From NCBI GenBank assembly GCA_964544485.1, contig CAZJBH010000008.1, forward strand, positions 1 through 24,180: a stretch of DNA of 24,180 nucleotides, read 5' to 3'. Shown here in pieces: positions 15,911-23,000 of this stretch. Position numbers and translations under genes: made by a program. The stretch comes from CAZJBH01 sp964544485. Lineage in GTDB: Bacteria; Patescibacteriota; Minisyncoccia; Portnoybacterales; UBA2143. Each line of letters begins with the position of its first letter. Within the stretch, counting starts at the first letter, position 1. The notes under the pieces were generated by a model, which worked only from the letters and a program-made list of their open reading frames with translations, was not told where the DNA came from and did not search any database.

Positions 15911-16704
15911 TTATCCTTAATTACTTGTTCAAAAGTATCCAAATAAGAAACATTGCTTTCTTCAATTAGAAAAGGCCTTAAACGAAGCTTTAATTTCTTT
16001 AATTGAGGCAAGGCTTTTTCTTGATAAACTTGAATTAATTTTTCGCCTGTTTCTACCTTTTCAGTTAATCCCTTCTCTTTTAAAATTTTGAAATCAGGCT
16101 CTATATTCCTGGATAAAAGCCAAATTAAATCGTAAAAATCGCGCGGCTGGACATCCGGACGGCCAAAAATAGCTTTTATCTTTTGAGACAAAAGAACCGA
16201 TAAGGTATTAGTTACTATTAATTGAACAAAACCAAAACGGCTCAAAGAAACCGTTTCTTGAGCCGGCTTTATCTTAGGAGTGGTATAATTAATTTTAATT
16301 TTAAGCTTTTCATCCTGATGTTTGCTGATTCCAAGCTCAAAAAGCAAATTCGGAAATCTAAAATCGCCAATTCCGGAATGATTAGTTTTCTTTAAATCAA
16401 AAATTGATTCAAACCCTTCTTTATTCAACTCTTTTTCTATTTTTCCAAAAATATCTTTGATTTCAGAAAAAGTTAAATTAAGATTGTCAAAATCTAAATC
16501 TTCTGAAAAACGATCAAGCCCCCTTAATATTCTTAAACTGGTTCCGCCAATAAAAGAAAGCCCTTGAGATTTTTTTTGGCGATAAAGCAAAGCAATCATT
16601 TTGCTCTGCAGATATTCTCGGATCAAAGCTCTTTGCTTATGCTCCGGAATATTCAATCTTTCGCCTTCTTGTTGAATAGTTTGCCAAAAATATTGATTAG
16701 GCAT
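15895..16704 (-). CDS. AbiEii-type nucleotidyltransferase toxin
   Basis: AbiEii/MenT proteins are DNA-polymerase-beta-fold nucleotidyltransferases that stop growth; several modify tRNA acceptor ends. The signature FIGGTSLRILRGLDRFSEDLDFD is at 51-73, giving GGTS plus the metal-binding D69/D71 of the DxD motif. A second conserved block, VQPRDFYDLIWLLSR, is at 185-199. Length 269 aa is usual. The ATG lies within the last codons of the AbiEi gene (8-bp overlap), the classic antitoxin-first order of a type IV toxin-antitoxin pair. All key residues look intact, so it is likely active or controlled by its partner. Confidence 0.88.
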   Translation of the reverse strand: MPNQYFWQTIQQEGERLNIPEHKQRALIREYLQSKMIALLYRQKKSQGLSFIGGTSLRILRGLDRFSEDLDFDNLNLTFSEIKDIFGKIEKELNKEGFESIFDLKKTNHSGIGDFRFPNLLFELGISKHQDEKLKIKINYTTPKIKPAQETVSLSRFGFVQLIVTNTLSVLLSQKIKAIFGRPDVQPRDFYDLIWLLSRNIEPDFKILKEKGLTEKVETGEKLIQVYQEKALPQLKKLKLRLRPFLIEESNVSYLDTFEQVIKDKWIKE

Positions 16705-17323
16705 AATTCTTTAACAAAAGATTAATTAATTTATGAAAGGTCTTTTTTTTCTCAGAAACTAAACCAGCCCAATTTTTTAAATCAGTCCAATTAAATTCCT
16801 TTGGAATAGAAAGACGCAGTTCTTTGATAAAGCCTTCCGGATTCGCTAAAGCGGAACTCCTAAAATACAAATAGTCGAAAAGCGCTTTTTCCGAATAAGC
16901 TATTTTATAAGAATATGCTTTTTCTCCCTGAACTGATTCAAAGCCGAAAAATAAGTTGTTTTTAATCCGTTGATAAGAAAAACTTCCGCAAAAATCAGTT
17001 TTAAAGACTTTTGATTTATTAAGCGTTAAACAGGTTGTCTCAAAAGGAATATCTGGAATAAGTCCGCGATAATTTAAAGCGGTTTCCAAACTAATATAGG
17101 CCGGTGGATAAATAAAATCAGACAAAATAAAACAATCCTCAATCTTGTAATTCCCGAGCTTGTAAATTCCCCTCCGAATTTCTTCTAAATATCCCTTTTT
17201 TATCCAAGCGTGAATCTGGTTAAGAGTTGTTTTCCGGTTAGCTTTTGGGAAAAACTTAAAAACATCCTCTAGTTTAAAAATAGGATAATGATTGAATTTT
17301 TGTTCTAATTCTCTGTAAAACAT
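16697..17323 (-). CDS. AbiEi-type antitoxin and autoregulator
   Basis: About 208 aa. The N-terminal winged helix contains FKLEDVFKFFPKANRKTTLNQIHAWIKKGYLEEIRRGIYKL (about 15-56), in which the wing ends in the family's R-G-x-Y. The C-terminal part includes PAYISLETALNYRGLIP and YKIAYSEKALFDYLYFR. AbiEi represses its own operon and blocks AbiEii activity. The start is ATG 17323: the longer frame would begin with the TTG of the -35 box at 17362. The -10 lies 9 nt before the ATG, so the mRNA is probably leaderless. A homologue lies at the left edge (1-564), sharing several blocks. Confidence 0.86.
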   Translation of the reverse strand: MFYRELEQKFNHYPIFKLEDVFKFFPKANRKTTLNQIHAWIKKGYLEEIRRGIYKLGNYKIEDCFILSDFIYPPAYISLETALNYRGLIPDIPFETTCLTLNKSKVFKTDFCGSFSYQRIKNNLFFGFESVQGEKAYSYKIAYSEKALFDYLYFRSSALANPEGFIKELRLSIPKEFNWTDLKNWAGLVSEKKKTFHKLINLLLKNYA

Positions 17324-17330
17324 ATATTTC

Positions 17331-17362
17331 CGATAATAACACTTTTTTATGATTATCGTCAA
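17331..17362 (-). promoter_or_regulatory. Promoter and inverted-repeat operator of the AbiE operon
   Basis: TTGACG (17362-17357), 18 nt, TATTAT (17338-17333) with TGT before it (extended -10). A perfect 7-bp inverted repeat, CGATAAT (17358-17352) and ATTATCG (17337-17331), has its arms 21 bp apart start to start, two helical turns, with one arm on each promoter box. This is the layout expected for repression by a dimer, most likely AbiEi. Confidence 0.6.
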
Positions 17363-17385
17363 CCTATCTTACATCTTAAAATACT

Positions 17386-18522
17386 CTATTTTCTCGCTTT
17401 CTTTTTTCTTTTCTTTTTGTAGACCACATGCAAAGGGAAAAACTCAAAATAGTCGTCCTCGTCAAACCAAGCGCATTTAAAATTATATAATCTCGAAGAA
17501 GTTAATCTTGATAAAGCCAAAGCATAAATAGTTAATTGTTCAATCGGCTTGTATTTCCGAGCGCTCGGCTTAAAATCCAAAATATGAATCATGCCGTTAC
17601 GAATTTGAATAAAATCAATATGTCCGGTAATCATTTCTTTATCTTTTAAAGAAAAAGGAATTTTAAAATTCAGCATTTTCTTGAAATGAATTACATCTTC
17701 AGCATCTAAAAGAACCGGAACTTCCACTGCCGCAGTGCAAGAATCGCAAAAAAGCATAAATTCCTGCAATCGTTCATGCCTTAATTTATTGTTAGCCACC
17801 GCTTGCATAACGAACTTAGCCATTTGGCAAGCTTGATTTTCTTTTCGAACAATTCTAACTTGATCTAGATTAAATAAATTCTTGAATTCAGAAGAACGAG
17901 CCTGGCTTTGTTTGAAAACTTGATGCGGACATTCAGCGATAGTTAATTCTAAAAAATCTTGAATTTTTCTCAACTTAAAATTACGATAGTCATCCTCTAA
18001 AATTAAAGCGGTTTTGCCCCGGTGATATTTAAAATCATAAATTTGCTGATGAAAAAGCTTTTGCTCATTAACTACTTCCTTATGCTTTAAATCACCTCTT
18101 TCTAATTTAGCCGCCAAATATCTCCACATTCTTTGAAAAGTAGTATAGTTTTGATATTCTTTTAGCCAAGAATTAATTGTTTCCGGACTTACCTTTAATC
18201 CATAATGCCGGTAAATTTTTTCGCTAATCATTTTTAAAGAATAAAACCGGTTTTTCATAATCAAGCTTCTTAAAATCACAGCAACCGGATAAGTTTTTCC
18301 CTGAGTAATCAAAGGAGTAAATTTTTTCTGACAGTGCTTGCAATAAAAAAGCTGGACTTTTTCGTGTTTTTTAATCCGAAATCCAGCTTTGACAAACTTG
18401 GTTCCCTGGCAATAAGGGCATTCCTTGATTTGCTTGACTTTAGCCTGAGGCAAATTCTTTTTTTTAATTCCGGGAACAGATTTGACCGGCTTGTTTTTAA
18501 TTTTAGCTTTTTTAACTGGCAT
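17386..18522 (-). CDS. Zinc-ribbon / HTH / PD-(D/E)XK nuclease fusion protein
   Basis: About 378 aa. A basic N-terminus precedes a transposase-like zinc ribbon, KECPYCQGTKF and LFYCKHCQKKF (C35, C38, C61, C64). Next is a helix-turn-helix (about 93-122, YSLKMISEKIYRHYGLKVSPETINSWLKEY) of the kind seen in IS1/IS6-type transposases. From about 190 a RecB/Cas4-like nuclease follows, with a second CxxC (FCDSC, 259-262), the candidate catalytic Glu in VEVPVLLDAED, Asp303 in GHIDFI, Asp316-x-Lys318 in LDFKP, and the family's QLTIYALAL motif. No transposase DDE core is present. The tail KKRKKKARK is very basic. The ATG at 18522 is 4 bp after the upstream gene; the longer TTG start at 18540 is less likely. 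It probably binds DNA and cuts it, but the target is unknown. Confidence 0.65.
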   Translation of the reverse strand: MPVKKAKIKNKPVKSVPGIKKKNLPQAKVKQIKECPYCQGTKFVKAGFRIKKHEKVQLFYCKHCQKKFTPLITQGKTYPVAVILRSLIMKNRFYSLKMISEKIYRHYGLKVSPETINSWLKEYQNYTTFQRMWRYLAAKLERGDLKHKEVVNEQKLFHQQIYDFKYHRGKTALILEDDYRNFKLRKIQDFLELTIAECPHQVFKQSQARSSEFKNLFNLDQVRIVRKENQACQMAKFVMQAVANNKLRHERLQEFMLFCDSCTAAVEVPVLLDAEDVIHFKKMLNFKIPFSLKDKEMITGHIDFIQIRNGMIHILDFKPSARKYKPIEQLTIYALALSRLTSSRLYNFKCAWFDEDDYFEFFPLHVVYKKKRKKKARK

Positions 18523-18526
18523 AATA

Positions 18527-19204
18527 TTAAAATTTATCAACGGCTTTTCCAGTCCATTGGCAGATTCCCTTGCATTCAGGATAAGCTTGAGGCATTTTTT
18601 TCTGATCTACCACGCTTCTAGCTTTTTCCAATAAATACGGAAGTAAAGCTCTATTTATCTCTATTTCTAAAACAAAAGTTTTAAACCCTAATTCAAAATC
18701 AATATCATCATTAATATTCTCGTTTGGCTGACAATAAACTAAAAAAAGCTTGGTTACTGGATCAAATCCGTACTTCTCGGCTAAATAAGCGTAAGCGTTT
18801 AATTGAACCTGATAAATCGGCAATAATTCATCTTGCCTCCCGGTAAATTTAGCGGTTTTGTAATCAATTAAATAGTATGAATTGTCTTTAGCTTTAAAAA
18901 TATCATCCGGCTTGCCGACTAAAACCCAATTTCCCTGCTCCATTGGCAATTTAAAACAAAGATCTCCGTCTACCACATCAACCAGTCCTTCAATTCCGAG
19001 CCAATCCGGAGCCTGATTTCTTTGTTCAAAAGAACGATGAGCGCTTCTTTTAGTAACTGCGTCTAAGGTGCTGAAAATACCTGGAAAAACTGACGGAGAT
19101 TTACCTAAATGCCGCTCTAACCAAAAACAGCGCGGACAAAAATCCGGCATATTTAATTTACCTAAATCTTTAGCGCTAATGATTCTTAAATTATCCTGTT
19201 TCAT
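18527..19204 (-). CDS. Cas4/RecB-like PD-(D/E)XK nuclease
   Basis: 225 aa. It opens ISAKDLGKLNMPDFCPRCFWLERHL, the S..L..f..CPR..yL motif of the AddB/Cas4/Dna2 nuclease group. Active-site residues are Asp100 (VGKPDDIF), Asp114 and Lys116 (LIDYKTAK), with QVQLNAYAYLAEKYG as motif QxxxY. Two Cys pairs, C23/C26 and C211/C215 (ECKGIC), frame the domain as do the Fe-S cysteines of Cas4 and AddB, although there the split is one plus three. There are no cas1/cas2 genes and no CRISPR, so a CRISPR role is not supported. It starts 6 bp after the four-helix gene (GGAGGG 13 nt before the ATG) and ends 4 bp before the fusion nuclease. Confidence 0.78.
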   Translation of the reverse strand: MKQDNLRIISAKDLGKLNMPDFCPRCFWLERHLGKSPSVFPGIFSTLDAVTKRSAHRSFEQRNQAPDWLGIEGLVDVVDGDLCFKLPMEQGNWVLVGKPDDIFKAKDNSYYLIDYKTAKFTGRQDELLPIYQVQLNAYAYLAEKYGFDPVTKLFLVYCQPNENINDDIDFELGFKTFVLEIEINRALLPYLLEKARSVVDQKKMPQAYPECKGICQWTGKAVDKF

Positions 19205-19210
19205 AATTCC

Positions 19211-19642
19211 CTATTTCCCTCCAAAGACCCGGTTCCAGGCTCTTTTCAAATTAATAATTTTTATCTTGCTTCTTTGATATTTAGTTAAGACAGAACTTAA
19301 TTCTTCATTTAATTTTTCATCTTCCATAATCGCGTTTAAAAAATCTATTTTAGCTACTGCCATGTTTACAATCATAGCCGCTTTTTCAAGTTTTTGATCA
19401 GCTAATTTTAAGTCAGTGAATTTATCACTATAACTTTCTACAATCAAACGCGGCACTTCCCGAGAAATATTTCTTAGTTTGCTGATTTCTTCAATGACTT
19501 CTTTGTTCCTTCGATACTTAGGAGGAATCCTTAAATTAAAAATTTCAGCTGACAAATTAGTCGCTGTTTGATAAACATCCAGATCGCGAAAACTTTTAAC
19601 CGGAGTTCTAACCCGATATTTTTTGTAATCCTGATAAGCCAT
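19211..19642 (-). CDS. Four-helix-bundle protein (S23/Avd-like)
   Basis: 143 aa, predicted almost all helical. The segment VKSFRDLDVYQTATNLSAEIFNL matches the start of the S23/four-helix-bundle family (yrdLeVWq.A..L...iy.l), but the middle lacks the usual SIPSNIAEG, having KLRNISREVPRLIVESYSDKF in its place. The family includes proteins encoded in rRNA intervening sequences and the accessory protein Avd of diversity-generating retroelements. No reverse transcriptase or template repeat is in the window, so the role is open. It is first in a three-gene operon with two nucleases, which hints at a helper or nucleic-acid-binding role. AAGGAG lies 17 nt before the ATG, too far for a normal ribosome-binding site. 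Confidence 0.68.
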   Translation of the reverse strand: MAYQDYKKYRVRTPVKSFRDLDVYQTATNLSAEIFNLRIPPKYRRNKEVIEEISKLRNISREVPRLIVESYSDKFTDLKLADQKLEKAAMIVNMAVAKIDFLNAIMEDEKLNEELSSVLTKYQRSKIKIINLKRAWNRVFGGK

Positions 19643-19691
19643 ATTTGCTTAAATTTCATCTCCTTAATCCTTTCTCAAAAACCTCCCGTAT

Positions 19692-19720
19692 ATTTAACCA
19701 GAAAATTAAATAAAATGCAA
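19692..19720 (-). promoter_or_regulatory. Probable promoter of the four-helix/nuclease operon
   Basis: TTGCAT (19720-19715), 17 nt, TTAAAT (19697-19692) with TGG before it (extended -10). The leader of about 42 nt contains GGGAGG (19687-19682) and AAGGAG (19665-19660), neither at normal distance from the ATG. Confidence 0.4.
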
Positions 19721-19830
19721 GGGTAAAATCTTAATTTAGCTTAAAATAAGGACAAAAAGCGAAATTTAACAGAATAACAGAAAAATATGGATTTTTAATA
19801 AAAAATATTCGAGAGATAAATTTAAGGGTA

Positions 19831-19858
19831 ATTTTAAGTTTTAAATTTTAAGTTTTAA
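19831..19858. repeat. Tandem 14-bp AT repeat in a 300-bp gene-free stretch
   Basis: ATTTTAAGTTTTAA occurs twice, exactly and head to tail. The surrounding 19721-20019 holds no gene that I can support: it is very AT-rich, with further AAATTT-type words up to the surface-protein stop codon. Confidence 0.6.
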
Positions 19859-19924
19859 ATAAATGTTAAATAATTTAATTTTAAATTATCTTTTTTTATA
19901 GATTTAACAAGTAAAATTATTTCC

Positions 19925-19979
19925 TGACTAAAATTAATTGTTCTTTTTTCTAAATTATATTTATTATTTGTTTCAGTCA
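19925..19979 (-). terminator. Long-loop inverted repeat downstream of the surface-protein gene
   Basis: On the minus strand TGACTGAAA (19979-19971) pairs over 9 bp with TTTTAGTCA (19933-19925; one G-U pair) across a 37-nt loop. It lies about 40 nt after the stop at 20020. No clean T-run follows, so transcript end or RNA processing are both guesses. Confidence 0.25.
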
Positions 19980-20019
19980 TTTAGTAATTTAAAATTGATT
20001 TAAAATTTAAAATTTGAAA

Positions 20020-23000
20020 TTACTCAGTGCTTGTCGCAGTGCTAGTTGCAGTTTGGTCAGAGATGAATTCATTAGTGCTAGTAGCTTGTTCTAGGATACA
20101 ATCATCAGTGATTAAATCACAGTTGTTATCAATTCCATCATCACATATTTCTTCTGCGTCTGGATTGATGGAAGCGTCTGTGTCATTGCAATCTAGTTTG
20201 TTAGCTACATATCCTGACGGAGTAGAAGTTGCTTCAATATATGAGGACCAGGAACCATATCCATCTTGGTCAAAGTCCTGATAGAAGCGTTGGAGAGAGG
20301 TGGTAGCTTGAGTCGATAGAGTTTCTGTTTGAGTTAAATCTCTAGCCTGAACAATCCAATAATCAAAAGCTAATTCTTGCTCAGCTTGCTGGCTCAAGCA
20401 AACTTCAAATAGTTCTCCGGCCTGCTTATCGCAAACCCAATAAGAAGCGCCTGATAGATTAGAAGTAAAACTAACGAATATTTTAGAACTAGAAGCAATT
20501 TTAGTATTTTCAATAATTACTGAATCTTGCCCAGCCAAAATTGAACCATTTCCTAAGATCTGATTCTCTCCTTCTGGCATTGTCATTTGTCCTCCTTGAG
20601 CAATCTCTAATTCTCCTACCTTTAGCTTGTCTATAACCACATATCCTTGTTCATCTAAAACTAATTGAGCTTGTTCGCCTTGATTATTGATTAAAGTGAT
20701 AGTATCAGATTGAATCTGACTTGTTTGACTGGTATCTTCCATGGTTCCGGATAGATTATCTATTCTAACTTCTAGATCATTGACTTTGTTGTTTAATGCT
20801 TTAACCCCGGCAATGGCAAAGGTAGCGTAATCATACAGAGAAACAGATTTGCCGTTTTCAGAAAGAACTCTTTCTGGAGCTTGTTCTGCAATCACGCCAA
20901 AGTTTCTCTTAACAGTAGAAGAAGCGGTCTTCCAGACATAGGTAGCTGTATCTAATCCTTCTATTTCAGTTAGAATCTCATTGTAATCTGATTCTTCAAG
21001 ATAGCTTATCTCTGTTTTGTATTCTTCTGAAGAATAGACATCCCAGCCGTCTGCTATGGCATTACCTTGTCCTTGACCTATGGTTAGGATATTGGTTGGA
21101 GTAGTTGTAGCGATGCCTATGTATCCATTCTTGGTTAGAGTTAAAGAAGGAGAAGAAGTAGGAGCTTGAGTTAGGTCTATTCTCTGGGCTATTTCTTTAA
21201 TAGCGTTGATAGCTACGAATGTTAACGCGCTGGAGTCAAAAGAATAGAGTTCTGTGGTTGTTGCGTCATCTGGATAAAGCTTAGCATTGAACGTTTCGAT
21301 TGTGTAAGGAGCAACGCCTATCATATCTTGGGCGATAACACCGATGCCTTGAGCGCCTTCCGGAGTGCCTCCAAGTCCATTCAATGTATAATTGACAGGA
21401 TTGATTTGTTTTAAGACAGAAAGACCGTCTGTGAAGTCATTTATATCTTTTTTGAGTCGTTCATCAGAGACGATTGTCCAAGTGTTTGATGTTGGTTTTC
21501 CCGCAGAATCAGTAGAAAGCTCTAATTGGTAATTTGGCCCCGTTGTGCCGATGCCGACGTTGCCGTCATTATCAATTACCATACGAGCAACTGGCCCTGT
21601 AGCTCCTGGTTCATCTGTGGGATCACTGGTATAGAATACAAGACCTGAATCTGAATAAGAATGCCCTGTACCATCTCTTAGATGAACTGCTTTAATCGCA
21701 GCATTAACGCCAGTAGTGTTGCTATCTTCTGTATAAAATTCAATTCCTCCAAAAATATCCCCGTTATCCCAACTACCACTTGTAGAATCAGAAATTCTTA
21801 GATAAGGAGTTGCTTGTCTTATTTCAAACAATTGATTTGGCCCCGTCGTGCCGATGCCGACGTTGCCGCCTTGGATATAGGAATCCCTTGTTCCTGAGAG
21901 GAGTGTTTGGAGAGTACCAGCTGAATTTTTAAGCAATAACTCACCGCCATCACTTCCCCCAGACCCTACATCACCGAGTCTCACAAGTTCGTTACCAGAA
22001 CGAGTAATGGAAACAGCGGGGTCTTCTGACTTTTCCAGGGTAAGCAATTCCCCCGGACTCGTCGTCCCGATGCCGACGTTGCCGTCGGTTGCAATTACCA
22101 TTGCTGTGCTTGGAGGATTGTCCCAGTCACCCGCATTTACTCCAAATTCAAGCCCCATATCTGATGCTGAATGACCTGTCCCTGAACGCAAATGGGAAGC
22201 TCTTATATACGCCCCAACCCCAGGAGCGTAATAGTCATTATCTCCACTATAAAAACTCAATTGCCCGTAAATATCTCCAAAATCCCATGAACCAGTTACA
22301 TCATTTGTTAAGGTAAGTTCTGGTATTGTTCCAGATACATCTAATTCACTTGAAGGATCCGTCGTGCCGATGCCGACGTTGCCGTCGTTTTGTACTACCA
22401 ATTTAGACGTTCCAGAGCCATCATACAGACCTAAAATATCCCCGCCGCTGCCTTCTATGGATAATCTTTCATTTATGGTCGTCGTGCCGATGCCGACGTT
22501 GCCGTCGCCTCTCCAAGACATTATTGTCCCACCACCTAAATCTGTTTTCAATTCTAGGTTATTTCCAGAATCTCCATCCCCCGCAAAATTTCCAACCAAC
22601 TGAAATTCATCATAATTTGTACCTTCGCCGATTTGAAGAATATTTGTATCATCAGTACCACCCAAATCTGAGATAGTCATTCCAGTAGTTCCAGAAAGGT
22701 GTAATTGTGTCCCCGGCTCCGTCGTGCCGATGCCGACGTTGCCGTCTGCTTTGAACGTGACAATCTCTCCAGAGTCCTGTGATGAATGGAAATGTAAATC
22801 TCCAGTTTCCGTAGTTGGATGGTGGCTCCAATAAATATTAGCGTCATAAGGACTCGCACCATCCTTATTTATTAGAAATCCTCTTGCTATATCTTTACCT
22901 TCTCCTATCAATAACTGAGCATCTGTTTCATCTCCATATATTTGAAGATTTGCCTCCGGACTCGTCGTCCCAATGCCGACGTTGCCGTCGTTTTGAACCG

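Noticed and set aside
17360..17362. TTG start giving a 221-residue AbiEi
   Set aside because: The TTG is the first part of the -35 box, and the ATG at 17323 fits the promoter and the family.
17386..18522. Insertion sequence transposase
   Set aside because: Only the zinc ribbon and HTH resemble transposases; there is no DDE catalytic core and no terminal inverted repeats or target duplication could be seen.
18527..19204. cas4 of a CRISPR-Cas locus
   Set aside because: No cas1, cas2, effector or array nearby; similarity is to the wider RecB/AddB/Cas4 group.
19211..19642. Avd of a diversity-generating retroelement acting on the neighbouring surface protein
   Set aside because: The four-helix protein and a big variable surface gene are suggestive, but there is no reverse transcriptase, no template/variable repeat pair with adenine changes, and the repeats of the surface gene do not show that pattern.
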